From contig BOKS01000020.1 of assembly GCA_016861105.1 (NCBI GenBank), positions 5,001 through 53,713 of the forward strand: 48,713 nt of DNA. The letters run 5' to 3'. The notes under the pieces were generated by a model that saw only the letters and a list, made by a program, of their open reading frames with translations, did not search any database and was not told where the DNA came from. How positions within the stretch are numbered: position 1 is the first letter of the stretch; the number at the start of each line of letters is the position of its first letter. Shown here piece by piece: positions 33,649 through 41,774 of this stretch. The stretch comes from Betaproteobacteria bacterium (GTDB lineage: Bacteria > Pseudomonadota > Gammaproteobacteria > Burkholderiales > Casimicrobiaceae). Position numbers and translations under genes: made by a program.

Positions 33649-34632
33649 CTACTTCGCGGGGGCCGCCATCGCGCCGGGCGCGGTCTCGCCGACCCTGCGG
33701 CGCACCGCGTCCGGATCGACGCGGATGACCGTCGCGTCGATCGCCTCGCGGTGCGCGCGGATCGTCGGGTCGTTGCGCAGCTTCGCGACGAAGGCCTCGC
33801 GTTGCTCGTTGACGTACTTCTGGCGGAGCTCGCCCATGATCGTCTCGCGCACCTCCTCGAACGAGCGCTGCTGCGCCGGCCGGCGCCCCTCGAGCCGGAT
33901 CAGGTGCCAGCCGAACGACGAGAGCACGGGCGGCGACGTGTCGCCCGCCTGCTTCAGCGCGAACGCCGCCTCGGCGAACGCCGGGTCCATCTCGGCGCGC
34001 GCGAACCAGTCGAGGCGGCCGAAGTTGTTGCGCGCGCTGCGGTCGTCGGAGATCTCCCGCGCGAGCTTGTTGAAATCGGCGCCGGCGGCGATCTTCGCCT
34101 GCGCCTCCTGCGCGAGCTTCAGCGCCTCGTCCCTCGACCGCGACTTCACGTCGAACAGGATGTGCGACGCCATGACCTGCTCGGGGGTGGCGTACTTCGC
34201 CCGGTCGACCGTGTAGAGCTCGCGCGCGCGCGCCTCGAACGACGCGCGCCGGGCGTCGAACTCGGCCGCCGCGGCCTTCTCGACCTCGACGATCTTGATC
34301 TGCGCGAGCATCCGCTCGACCTCGGCTGCGATGCGCGCCGCGTACTCGGGCTTCTCGGGGAGCTTCTCGGCGCGCGCCTGCGCGGCGAGCGTACCCTCGA
34401 TCAGCATGCGGCGCAGCAGGTCGTTGACGCGCCGCTCGTTGTTGCGGAAGCCCGGCCGCAGGTCCTCGGGCAGGCGCTCGAGCTCCCGCTCGTAGTCGCT
34501 GCGGCGGATCTGGACGAGCGCGTTCTCGACGAGGATCGGGTCGTCGGCGGGCGCGGGTTGCGCCGGGACGGGCGCCGCGGCGACGAGCGCTGCGAGCGCG
34601 AGCACGGCGCGGGAGAGGATGCGGGCGATCAT
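33649..34632 (-). CDS. periplasmic parvulin-type peptidyl-prolyl isomerase (PpiC/SurA-like)
   Basis: A 327-residue exported protein. The signal peptide is residues 1-25 (RAVLALAALVAAAPVPA, cleavage probably after Ala-Gln or just before). The helical chaperone region (ERRVNDLLRRMLIEGTLAAQ) precedes one parvulin domain at about residues 145-255 with VMASHILFDVKSRSRDEALK, GADFNKLAREISDD, FGRLDWFARAEMDPAFAEAA and LSSFGWHLIRLEGRRP. It assists folding of periplasmic or outer-membrane proteins. The ATG at 34632 is chosen because it starts the signal peptide; the longer frame runs into the intergenic region. Its transcript may continue into the ABC exporter genes (41-bp gap). Confidence 0.92.
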   Translation of the reverse strand: MIARILSRAVLALAALVAAAPVPAQPAPADDPILVENALVQIRRSDYERELERLPEDLRPGFRNNERRVNDLLRRMLIEGTLAAQARAEKLPEKPEYAARIAAEVERMLAQIKIVEVEKAAAAEFDARRASFEARARELYTVDRAKYATPEQVMASHILFDVKSRSRDEALKLAQEAQAKIAAGADFNKLAREISDDRSARNNFGRLDWFARAEMDPAFAEAAFALKQAGDTSPPVLSSFGWHLIRLEGRRPAQQRSFEEVRETIMGELRQKYVNEQREAFVAKLRNDPTIRAHREAIDATVIRVDPDAVRRRVGETAPGAMAAPAK

Positions 34633-34724
34633 GGGTCTTCGGGTCGCGGTCGCGGCCGGCAGCGGGCCGGCCCGCAGCGCACGGCCTGCGAGGGCCCTGG
34701 CGCGCGCGACGATGGAAATCGCAT

Positions 34725-34730
34725 AGTGTA
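34725..34730 (-). promoter_or_regulatory. possible -10 box (TACACT) for the prolyl isomerase gene
   Basis: A minus-strand TACACT lies 93 bp upstream of the ATG at 34632 in a GC-rich gap and is the best AT-containing match; no -35 box is recognisable. Expected start near 34718. Confidence 0.33.
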
Positions 34731-34773
34731 GCGTACGGGCCCCTGCCCCCGGCGTCGGCGCGGCGCCCGAAAC

Positions 34774-34801
34774 GACGAGCCCCGCCGGGGCGGGGCTCGT
34801 C
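34774..34801 (-). terminator. intrinsic terminator of the secreted-protein gene
   Basis: A 28-base near-perfect inverted repeat, GACGAGCCCCGCC paired with GGCGGGGCTCGTC, lies just after the stop at 34819. On the minus strand it is followed by G-TTT-C, a short T-run. It ends the 34819-36042 transcript before the prolyl isomerase gene. Confidence 0.8.
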
Positions 34802-34818
34802 GCGCAATCCATGCGGGA

Positions 34819-36042
34819 CTAGCGCGGCGTGGTCACCGTGATGCGCACGTCGCACGACGTGCTGCCGCAGCTGTTCTGCCCATCGGACGAGCGGATCGTC
34901 TGCAGGTTGACGTAGTACGTGCCGCCGCGCGTCAGCAGGGGCTTCGCCGGCGCGAATCCCGGCGGATCGCCGTCGTAGAGGTACTGGATCTGCGGATTGA
35001 TGCCGCCGGACCACCCCATCGGCTTCGTCGCCCCGGTGGCGTCCGGCGCGGGGAACGCCGGCTGCGAGCCGGGCACGAAGTTGCGGAAGTCGCACGGCTG
35101 CGGCGAGATGCTCATCACGCGCTCGGCGGTCGGCCCCTGGTGCTCGACCACGCTGATCACGCCCGGCGAGTCGAGCGGCGACGTGACGCCGGCAGGGACG
35201 TTGACGATGCCGACCAGCACCGTGCCCGGCTGGATGTTCGAGCCGCTGCCCGACGTGTCGATGTAGCCGCCCCAGACGAGGTTGATGAAGCGGACGTCGG
35301 CGTACTGGCTGCAGAAGCCCACCGGCGTGGCGCCGGCCACGGTGAACGTCGTCGTCACCTCGGCCGCGCACGCCGTGCCGGCGCACGCGGTCACGCCGTA
35401 CGTGTAGGTGACGTTCGCGGTCCCGGTATTGGCCGGCAGCGTGTCGGTGGGCGCCTGCGCCGACGACCAGCCGGAAGTGGCGTTCTTGCGCCACGTCCAC
35501 GACGTCACGGCGCCGCCGCCGGAGCAGCTCGCCGACATCGAGATCGGGCCGCCCGTCTGTCCGAGCGCGCCGTTCGACGGCGTGCGCACGATCGCGCAGC
35601 CCGTCGGCGCGTTCGGCGGCGGCTGCGTCGCCGCGCTCTGCCAGAGCACGCTGGTGGAGCCGCTGCCGCCGCCGTTGGCGACCGCCGTGTAGACGCAGCT
35701 GCGGCCGCCCGATTCGCTGACGGTGGCCGTCAGCGGCGCGTTCGGATTGACCGTCGGCATGTTGCAGTCGCGCGACGACTGCCAGGTGACCGACGTGGCG
35801 CCGGGTGCGCACGCCACGCTCAGCGTCGCGGTCGTGTTGCCCTGCGGGCTCGCAGGCGTGGCGTTCACGACGCACGACTGCGCCTGCTGCGTGCACGTGA
35901 TCGTGTAGTTGGGCGCGTTTCCGCTCATGACCACGTTGCTGCAGCCGGGAATGTCGACCGACAGGGTGGCGGCGGTGGCCGGCGCCGCGGCGGCGGCCAG
36001 CACGAAGGCGGCGAGACCGGCCGCAAGACGGGAATGGGGCAT
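34819..36042 (-). CDS. secreted protein of unknown function, cysteine-rich Ig-like repeats
   Basis: A 407-residue exported protein. Signal peptide at residues 1-24 (LAAGLAAFVLAAAAAPATAA). The mature part has Ser/Thr/Gly-rich beta segments with paired cysteines and repeated tryptophans (SCVVNATPASPQGNTTAT; SVTWQSSRDC; TSWTWRKNATSGWSS), similar to Ig-like or adhesin repeats, followed by a different C-terminal half (FCSQYADVRFINLVWGGYID). No membrane anchor or sorting tail is visible. The ATG at 36042 has AAGGA about 10 bases upstream. It has its own promoter and terminator. With the T2SS operon nearby it is a candidate secreted substrate; that is inference. Confidence 0.82.
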   Translation of the reverse strand: MPHSRLAAGLAAFVLAAAAAPATAATLSVDIPGCSNVVMSGNAPNYTITCTQQAQSCVVNATPASPQGNTTATLSVACAPGATSVTWQSSRDCNMPTVNPNAPLTATVSESGGRSCVYTAVANGGGSGSTSVLWQSAATQPPPNAPTGCAIVRTPSNGALGQTGGPISMSASCSGGGAVTSWTWRKNATSGWSSAQAPTDTLPANTGTANVTYTYGVTACAGTACAAEVTTTFTVAGATPVGFCSQYADVRFINLVWGGYIDTSGSGSNIQPGTVLVGIVNVPAGVTSPLDSPGVISVVEHQGPTAERVMSISPQPCDFRNFVPGSQPAFPAPDATGATKPMGWSGGINPQIQYLYDGDPPGFAPAKPLLTRGGTYYVNLQTIRSSDGQNSCGSTSCDVRITVTTPR

Positions 36043-36077
36043 GGCGAAGGGATCCTTGCGGCGCGGAGCGGGACGCG

Positions 36078-36103
36078 GAATTCGGCGGTAGCCGCCTGAA
36101 TTC
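36078..36103 (-). other. 5'-leader hairpin of the secreted-protein gene
   Basis: GAATTC-GGCGG (36078-36088), loop tag, then CCGCC-T-GAATTC (36092-36103): an 11-bp stem with one bulged T. It lies between the -10 box (36109-36114) and the start codon, at the expected 5' end of the mRNA, so it could stabilise the transcript or be an operator. Confidence 0.55.
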
Positions 36104-36108
36104 ATGGA

Positions 36109-36114
36109 ATTATA
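36109..36114 (-). promoter_or_regulatory. -10 box (TATAAT) of the secreted-protein gene
   Basis: Perfect minus-strand TATAAT about 67 bp before the ATG at 36042. No -35 match is present at 16-18 bp. Expected transcription start near 36102, at the edge of the leader hairpin. The rest of 36115-36231 is GC-rich and featureless. Confidence 0.52.
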
Positions 36115-36231
36115 GCTGAGACCTCGCCACGGCGGCGATCCGCGGCGGCGCACCGACGCGCGCGCCTGCTGCCGGGACGGGCGGCGGACGGCGAAGCGCC
36201 ACGGGCCCCTCCCGCCCGCGACGACGCCGGT

Positions 36232-36270
36232 GCAAAGAAAAAGGGCGGGGAGAATCTCTCCCCGCCCTTG
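36232..36270 (-). terminator. strong intrinsic terminator after the 36296 gene
   Basis: On the minus strand a perfect 13-bp stem (AAGGGCGGGGAGA at 36241-36253 with TCTCCCCGCCCTT at 36257-36269, 3-base loop) is followed by TTTCTTT. It lies 26 bp beyond the stop at 36296 and is the best-formed terminator in the window. Confidence 0.93.
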
Positions 36271-36295
36271 ACTGCCACGCTGGTCGACGTCGAGG

Positions 36296-37756
36296 CTAGT
36301 TCGACACCGGCGCCGAGCCGCCCGAGATCGAGCGGGTCTGCTTGTGGACGAAGTCGCCGCCGTAGTTCGACTGGATCGCCGAACCGTCGGCCGCCGTCAG
36401 TGCGCCGTTGTTGAACGTGATCGCGGCGAAGCCGATGACCGGCAGGCCCTGGAACGTCGTCGACGCGAGCTGCGAGACGCCGCCGACGGCCGTGTTGAAC
36501 ACGGTCGACGTGCCGCCCACCAGCTCGTGCTTGCCCGCCGGGACGGTCGCACCGTTGAAGTTCATGCCCACCCAGCCGGCCTGGAAGCCGGTCGGGAGGT
36601 TGGCCTTGTTCGTCGAGTTGAAGACGTTCGTGTTGTTGAACGTGACGACGTTGGCTTCCCAGCAGATCGCGTCGGTCTGCACCGGCGGCGGCGGCGAGAA
36701 CGAGCCCGGCGTCGAGACGGTGCGCTCTTCGCGGTCGTACTGCGTGATCACGACGTCGTCGCACGAGCCGTTGTTGCCGTTGAAGTTGCGCTGGAACAGG
36801 CGGCCGGCGTTGTTGCCCGGGCCGGTCGCGATGTAGAAGCGCTTCGTCGGCATCGTCATCACCCAGTCGGTGCCCGACTTGGTGACGGTCTCCAGCACGA
36901 ACTCGTTGTAGACGTTGTTGTGCATCAGCACGGCCGAGACCGGGTTGACCGCGTCGGCGGTCAGCGACCAGTCGGTCACGTACGTGTTGGTGCCCGACGT
37001 CACGACCGAGACCTTCGGGTTGACCAGCGCGAGCTGCGGGTCGACCGAGCCCGGCGAGAACCACAGCGGCGTGGTCGAGAAGCCTTCCAGCGCGGTGGCG
37101 TCGACGCCGAATTCCTCGCCCAACAGCACGTTGATCAGCGTCATCGTGCCGAACAGGCCGCCGTTGCCCGCGACCGTGTCGGCCGAGGCGGACGCGAAGT
37201 TGTCGCACAGCGGCACGCCGGCGACGTGCGTCACCGCATCCTCGGTGTCGCTGCCGGCGGCGATGTTGCCCATCTCGATGATTTCGACGTAGCCCTCGCG
37301 GGTGCGGTCGAGCGACGGATCGGCGCCGTCCGCGGCCGAGCCGACGTACGCGTAGTTGACGAACGGCGTCGGGTTGGCGGCGCTCGACGAGACCTGCGGC
37401 GTGGTGCAGGACTTGTCAGGCGTGTAGATGCCGGCGCCCGTCGCCGTCGGGATGATCGCGGCAACCCAGACGTCCTTCTTCGACAGGTAGAGGTTGAAGT
37501 CGAGGACTTCGCGGGAGTTCTTGCCTTCCAGGAAGCGAACCTTCACCGCCTTCGCCGAAGCCGTCGAGTTGACGACCGACAGCAGCGACGCGAAGGGCGC
37601 GCCCGCGACCTTGTCCCGCACCGTGTAGTACGGATAGATCAGCGCCTGGCCGAGGCCGTCCGGGTTGACCGACACCGCTTGCGCGGCACCCGTCGCTCCC
37701 AGCGCGGAGACGCCGGCCAGCGCGGCGTACAGCGACTTCTTCTTGAAGGTATTCAT
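36296..37756 (-). CDS. exported protein of unknown function, probably abundant
   Basis: A 486-residue exported protein. Signal peptide residues 1-24 (MNTFKKKSLYAALAGVSALG then ATGAAQA). The mature chain begins VSVNPDGLGQALIYPYYTVR and continues with KAVKVRFLEGKNSREVLDFN, a pattern I associate with a poorly characterised family of secreted proteobacterial proteins. The Asn/Thr-rich composition (NVVTFNNTNVFNSTNK) is lower in GC than the neighbours. ATG at 37756 is preferred over the upstream in-frame start because it begins the signal peptide and has AAGGAG 12 bases upstream. It has its own promoter, a palindrome in the leader and a strong terminator, suggesting a regulated single-gene unit. 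Function unknown. Confidence 0.85.
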   Translation of the reverse strand: MNTFKKKSLYAALAGVSALGATGAAQAVSVNPDGLGQALIYPYYTVRDKVAGAPFASLLSVVNSTASAKAVKVRFLEGKNSREVLDFNLYLSKKDVWVAAIIPTATGAGIYTPDKSCTTPQVSSSAANPTPFVNYAYVGSAADGADPSLDRTREGYVEIIEMGNIAAGSDTEDAVTHVAGVPLCDNFASASADTVAGNGGLFGTMTLINVLLGEEFGVDATALEGFSTTPLWFSPGSVDPQLALVNPKVSVVTSGTNTYVTDWSLTADAVNPVSAVLMHNNVYNEFVLETVTKSGTDWVMTMPTKRFYIATGPGNNAGRLFQRNFNGNNGSCDDVVITQYDREERTVSTPGSFSPPPPVQTDAICWEANVVTFNNTNVFNSTNKANLPTGFQAGWVGMNFNGATVPAGKHELVGGTSTVFNTAVGGVSQLASTTFQGLPVIGFAAITFNNGALTAADGSAIQSNYGGDFVHKQTRSISGGSAPVSN

Positions 37757-37786
37757 GGTGCTTTCTGACTCCTTGGAGTTGCCGTT

Positions 37787-37802
37787 TAAAGTGATCACTT
37801 TA
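37787..37802. promoter_or_regulatory. 16-bp perfect palindrome in the leader
   Basis: TAAAGTGATCACTTTA is a perfect palindrome in an AT-rich pocket, 31 bp upstream of the start codon and about 20 bp downstream of the -10 box. Its form (two half-sites of 8 bp around GATC) fits a dimeric repressor operator just inside the transcribed region; a leader hairpin is the alternative. Confidence 0.6.
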
Positions 37803-37822
37803 GGACCCACAGCGCGCGAATC

Positions 37823-37852
37823 TTATTACAGCTTGTTTGTTCTGCAAAGCAA
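37823..37852 (-). promoter_or_regulatory. promoter of the 36296-37756 gene
   Basis: Minus-strand -35 TTGCTT (37847-37852) and -10 TAATAA (37823-37828), 18-bp spacer, in the most AT-rich intergenic DNA of the window. Expected start near 37815, upstream of the palindrome. Confidence 0.55.
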
Positions 37853-37857
37853 ATGGG

Positions 37858-37871
37858 CCCGGTCGCCCGGG
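37858..37871 (-). terminator. weak hairpin after the lipoprotein gene
   Basis: CCCGG-tcgc-CCGGG lies 41 bp beyond the stop at 37912; on the minus strand it is followed by CCATTTGCTTTG, a loose T-rich stretch overlapping the next promoter's -35. A possible weak terminator. Confidence 0.3.
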
Positions 37872-37911
37872 GCACCTGTGGAAATCGTGCAACGAACCCC
37901 CTTCTAGCCTT

Positions 37912-38361
37912 CTAGTACTCCCGATACACCAGCCACGCCTGGCCGTCGGCGATCACCCAGGTTTCCTCGATCGGCACGACGACGCCCTGCATCGTCTGGT
38001 GGTCGAATGTCAGGAACAGCCTCACCTTGCACGTCTCCGCCTCGCAGGCCACCGTGTCCTGCTTCACCGCGCGGAAACGCGTCGTGTTCGTCCTCGCCTG
38101 GAAGCGCGCCAGGGGCGTCACCTCGCGGGAGGCCGGCGACAGGTAGCCGTACGCGGACTTCGTGTCGCCCTTGAGCAACAGGTCCCAGCGCTCCAGCGCC
38201 CGCTTCGCGACCGCCGCCGCCTTGGCCTCCGGCGGCGTCTGGCTCGTCAGGCCGCCGCCCGGAAGCGTCGCGCAGCCGGCGACGCCCAGCACCCCCGCGG
38301 CGATCGCCGCCGCGCCCCACTGTCGCCTTCCGGCGACAACAACCTGTAGAAACGCTCTCAT
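37912..38361 (-). CDS. small lipoprotein of unknown function
   Basis: A 149-residue protein. A basic N-terminus and hydrophobic stretch (WGAAAIAAGVLGVAG) end in Cys30 with a lipobox-like VAGC, so a lipoprotein is expected. The mature part has an Ala/Lys helix (PPEAKAAAVAKRALERWDLL), then TKSAYGYLSPASREVTPLA and a beta-rich end (CKVRLFLTFDHQTMQGVVVP, EETWVIADGQAWLVYRE). Such short proteins with a final 'W..dG.W.v' beta strand resemble NTF2-like/DUF4878-type folds; this is only a guess. ATG at 38361 is preferred to a GTG eight codons upstream. It lies 199 bp downstream of gspD in the same direction and may be co-transcribed. Confidence 0.75.
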   Translation of the reverse strand: MRAFLQVVVAGRRQWGAAAIAAGVLGVAGCATLPGGGLTSQTPPEAKAAAVAKRALERWDLLLKGDTKSAYGYLSPASREVTPLARFQARTNTTRFRAVKQDTVACEAETCKVRLFLTFDHQTMQGVVVPIEETWVIADGQAWLVYREY

Positions 38362-38560
38362 CCCGTCCACCGCCGCGTGAAGCACCGATTTCCAGCCACT
38401 TTATGCCGTCGCCCGCTCGGGGCGCACCCCCCGGGGTGCGGCAACTATTCGCGGCAATGCACGATTCGAAGGCTAGTCCGCCGGCCGGGGGGCGTCAACG
38501 CGAAGGCCGGCCGCCGGACCCCGGCCCCGGGTCTGTTGCGGGGGTGCAACAACCGCGCTG
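38362..38560. other. intergenic region between gspD and the lipoprotein gene with two hairpins
   Basis: Contains CGCACCCC-cc-GGGGTGCG (38423-38440) and TGTTGC-gggggt-GCAACA (38534-38551). The second lies just after the gspD stop (minus strand) but lacks a T-run, so it could be a weak or factor-dependent terminator. No convincing promoter is seen. Confidence 0.4.
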
Positions 38561-40852
38561 TCACCGGGGAGCGACAAACTCGGAGGGCGACGGCGGGGCG
38601 GCCGGCGCCCCCCCCGGGCGGGTTGCCGGGAAGCTGGCGTCCAGGCGCTCCATGCGACGGCGCAGCTCGTCGACGACGCTGCGGGTGTCGAACTCCGACT
38701 CGAGCACCCGCGGCGTGACGAACAGGACGAGCTCGGTGCGGTTCTTGTTGATCGTCTGCTCGCCGAACAGCCCGCCGAGGATCGGGACCCGCGACAGCAG
38801 CGGCAGCCCGGCGCTGTCCTTCTGGTCGGTGTCGAGGATCAGCCCGCCCATGATCATCGTCTCCCCGGTCGGCACGGCCACGAACGTCTGGATCGAGCGC
38901 GTGTTGATCGGCGGGGCGTCGCCCGGGTTCGCCACCGTGCCCGGCTGGCTCACTTCGGCCTGCACGTCGAGCGTGACCAGGCCGCCGGCGTTGATGTGCG
39001 GCGTGACCTGGACCAGCACGCCGGTGTCGATGTACTGCGACGTCGTCGTGATCGCGCTGTCGGTGCCGCCGACGACCGTCTGCTGGTTGATCGGGATGCG
39101 GTTGCCGACCTTGATCGTCGCCTTCTGGTTGTCGAGGGCCGCGATGTGCGGGTTGCTGATGACCTTCGTGTTGCCGTAGGTGTCGAGCAGACGCAGCGCG
39201 GCCTGGATGCCCCCGGGGAACTTGGCGTTGTTGATGAGGTAGGTGAACCCCTGCTGCAGCGCGCCGGACAGCCCGCTGCCGCCGGTCGTGCCGCCGGTGC
39301 CGCTGGTCGGCGCGATCGGGTTGTTGACCAGCCCACCCGAGCCGCGGCCGCCGGGCGCGCCGCCGCGGAACAGCCACTCGACGCCGAACGAGAGCTGGTC
39401 GGTGAGCGCGACCTCGGCGATCGTCATCTCGATGACCACCTGCCGCGCGGGCACGTCGAGCTTCTTCAGCGCCTGCTCGATCACCATGTACTCGACCGGC
39501 GTCGCCACGATGATGATGGTGTTGTTGTCCTTGTCGGCGACGGCCTGCAGGTTGCGCACGATGCCGGTGCCGCTCGCCGGGCCCTGCGCCGCCGCGGCCC
39601 GCGCGGCCGCTGCCGCCTGTGCCGCCGCCTGGACGGCGGCCTGCTGCTGCTGTTGCTGCTGCTGCTGGAGCGTGGGGGTCGGGCCGAACGCCGGCGGCGA
39701 GACGATGGTGCCCGCCGGGGTGCCGGGCGCCACCGACGGCGGCGTCGCCGGGCCGGTCTGCGACGCGCGCCCGGTGAACGCCTGCTGCAGCAGCGGCGCC
39801 ACCTTCTCGGCCCGGCTGTTCTGCAGCTGGTAGACGTACAGGCGCGGGCCGTCGCCGCCGCCGCCGCGGTCGAGCCGCTCGACCCACAGCTTCGCCTGCT
39901 CGAGATACTGCGGGTTGGGGGAGATGACCAGGAGCGCGTTCATCCGCTCGATGGGCACGATGCGGATGACGCCCGCCAGCGGGCTCTGCTGCGCCGGCCC
40001 GACGATCTTCTCGATCTCGGTCATCACGCTCTTCACGTCCGCGTTCTGCAGCACGAACACGCCGGCCGACATGCCCGACATCCAGTCGATGTCGAACATC
40101 TCCACCGTCTCGATCAGGTGCCTGAGCTCGCGCTCGGTGCCGGCGAGGATCATCAGGTTGCGGACCGGGTCGGCGCGGATCGCCTGGGCGTCCTTCGCGA
40201 ACGGCTCGAGCAGGCGCAGCATCTCCGCGGCTCCGACGTAGCGCAGCGGCACGATCTGCACCGAGAACCCCGGCGGCAGCGCCCGCTGCGAGCCGCCGAG
40301 CTGCGGCGTCACGTTGCCGCGCACCGCCGCGGCCTGCGGCACCACCTTGTAGAGCTCGCCCTCCTTCACCATCGTCGCGCCCACGCTGCGCAGCAGCGTC
40401 TCCAGCGTCGCGGGCAGCGCGTCGCGCGGGATGCCGCTGGTCGTGCGGATCGTGACCACGCCGCCGACGTTGGGGTCGATCGTGTAGCTCTGGCCGAGGA
40501 TGTCGCCGAGGACGTTGCGGATGACCTCGCGGATGTCGGCGCCCTCGAAGTTCAGCACCACGCCGGCGCCGGTCTGCTGCGCCGCCGGCGCCGCGGGCAC
40601 CGCGCCGCCGGGCTGCTGGCCGCGGACGAGCACGCCCGTCCCCTTGAACACGCGGTAGGGATCGGCGCGCGCGCCGGCCGGCTCGTCGACGCGCGAGGCG
40701 GCGTCGGCGAGGGCCGGCGACGCCGACGTCGACGCGCGGCTCACGGGCCCGCGCGGAGGCGCCGTCTCGGCCACGGGCGGCACCGTCTGGCAGGCGGCGA
40801 GCGCCAGGGGGACGACGAGCGCGGCCAGCGCGCGCGGGACGAGGTTCGGCAT
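38561..40852 (-). CDS. gspD: type II secretion secretin GspD
   Basis: A 763-residue outer-membrane secretin. The signal peptide ends with a lipobox-like LALAAC (Cys21). N0 domain at about 98-170 (VVLNFEGADIREVIRNVLGD), then N1-N3 repeats (VKSVMTEIEKIV; LYVYQLQNSRAEKVAPLLQQ). The N3 region is interrupted by a low-complexity insert with nine consecutive Gln (396-404) and Ala repeats. The secretin barrel is C-terminal (TRSIQTFVAVPTGETMIMGG; LPLLSRVPILGGLFGEQTIN; NRTELVLFVTPRVL). ATG at 40852 has AAAGGA 4 bases upstream. Last gene of the operon, as in Xanthomonas xps. It forms the outer-membrane channel for folded substrates. Confidence 0.97.
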   Translation of the reverse strand: MPNLVPRALAALVVPLALAACQTVPPVAETAPPRGPVSRASTSASPALADAASRVDEPAGARADPYRVFKGTGVLVRGQQPGGAVPAAPAAQQTGAGVVLNFEGADIREVIRNVLGDILGQSYTIDPNVGGVVTIRTTSGIPRDALPATLETLLRSVGATMVKEGELYKVVPQAAAVRGNVTPQLGGSQRALPPGFSVQIVPLRYVGAAEMLRLLEPFAKDAQAIRADPVRNLMILAGTERELRHLIETVEMFDIDWMSGMSAGVFVLQNADVKSVMTEIEKIVGPAQQSPLAGVIRIVPIERMNALLVISPNPQYLEQAKLWVERLDRGGGGDGPRLYVYQLQNSRAEKVAPLLQQAFTGRASQTGPATPPSVAPGTPAGTIVSPPAFGPTPTLQQQQQQQQQAAVQAAAQAAAAARAAAAQGPASGTGIVRNLQAVADKDNNTIIIVATPVEYMVIEQALKKLDVPARQVVIEMTIAEVALTDQLSFGVEWLFRGGAPGGRGSGGLVNNPIAPTSGTGGTTGGSGLSGALQQGFTYLINNAKFPGGIQAALRLLDTYGNTKVISNPHIAALDNQKATIKVGNRIPINQQTVVGGTDSAITTTSQYIDTGVLVQVTPHINAGGLVTLDVQAEVSQPGTVANPGDAPPINTRSIQTFVAVPTGETMIMGGLILDTDQKDSAGLPLLSRVPILGGLFGEQTINKNRTELVLFVTPRVLESEFDTRSVVDELRRRMERLDASFPATRPGGAPAAPPSPSEFVAPR
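39641..39667 (-). repeat. CAG/CAA triplet tract encoding nine Gln in GspD
   Basis: Nine consecutive Gln codons (eight CAG, one CAA) within the N3-region insert of gspD, in frame. Expansion or contraction would change the linker by whole residues. Confidence 0.9.
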
Positions 40853-40926
40853 GCGGTCCTTTCGGCGCGTCGAGGGCGCACCGGTCGGGGAAATCGGTCG
40901 TCGGCTCGGCATCGTCGCGCGAGGTC

Positions 40927-41772
40927 TCAACGGCGCGGCTGCTGCATCCGCCGGTAGACCTCCGCCCATCCGGGGTCCACGCCGGCGGGCGCCTGGGCCT
41001 GCCCCGGCACGGCGCCCGGCTGCGAGGCCGCGCGGGCGGCGGCGGCCGCGGCCTCGGCGGCGCGTGCGGCGCGGCGCCGCTCCAGCAACGTCCGTGCCTC
41101 GGCATCCGGATCCGCCTGGCCGGCACCCGCCTGCGCCGGCTGCGCGACGCCCGGCTGCGGCACGCCGGGCTGCGGCGCCGCCCCCGGGGCGCCCGCCACG
41201 GCCGGCGGTTGCCCCATGCCCGGACGACCGGGCACGCCGCCGGGCCCCGGTGGCTGCGCCGGCTGGATGGTCATCCGCGGCCCCGGCGCCACCTTGAGCG
41301 CGAGGCCTTCGGTCTCGTCGCCCATGGCCAGCGTGACCCGGTCGGGGGCCACCTCGGCGACCGTCATGCCGTTGATCGTGTCGCCCTTGCGCACCGTGCG
41401 CGACTTGCCCGACGCGGCCTCGCGCAGGAACGCCATCGCCTGCTGGTCGACGACGGCCGTTCCCGTGAGCACGAACTGTCCGCGCTGCATGCGGGGCTTG
41501 GCGGCTTCCGGCGGCGGCGTCGCGGGCGCCGGGCGGCGCGTCGGCACGAACGCCGGGCGTTCGACGGTTTCGCGGCGCGCCTCGACGCCGCCGTCGAGTT
41601 TGTACTCGGGCAGCAGCGCGACCGCGACCGGCTGCGCGACGGCGGACGGCGTCGCCGGCAGCGGCGCCATGCGCCGCCCCCAGTCGGTCTCCCAGCCGAT
41701 CACGGCGACCAGCGCCGCGACGGCGACGAGCCACAGCGACGCGGTCCCGGCACGGGCATCGAAGTTGGCCAT
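40927..41772 (-). CDS. GspC/XpsN-like inner-membrane T2SS protein
   Basis: A 281-residue protein with one N-terminal helix (ASLWLVAVAALVAVIGW) and a periplasmic homology-region-like domain at about residues 95-155 (FVLTGTAVVDQQAMAFLREA, KGDTINGMTVAEVAPDRVTL), as in GspC/XpsN, which link the inner-membrane platform to the secretin. The C-terminal ~115 residues are Pro/Gly/Gln-rich then Ala/Arg-rich and ambiguous. It lies between gspM and gspD, the position of xpsN in Xanthomonas. It starts 2 nt after the gspM stop. No PDZ domain is visible. Confidence 0.85.
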   Translation of the reverse strand: MANFDARAGTASLWLVAVAALVAVIGWETDWGRRMAPLPATPSAVAQPVAVALLPEYKLDGGVEARRETVERPAFVPTRRPAPATPPPEAAKPRMQRGQFVLTGTAVVDQQAMAFLREAASGKSRTVRKGDTINGMTVAEVAPDRVTLAMGDETEGLALKVAPGPRMTIQPAQPPGPGGVPGRPGMGQPPAVAGAPGAAPQPGVPQPGVAQPAQAGAGQADPDAEARTLLERRRAARAAEAAAAAARAASQPGAVPGQAQAPAGVDPGWAEVYRRMQQPRR

Positions 41773-41774
41773 GG

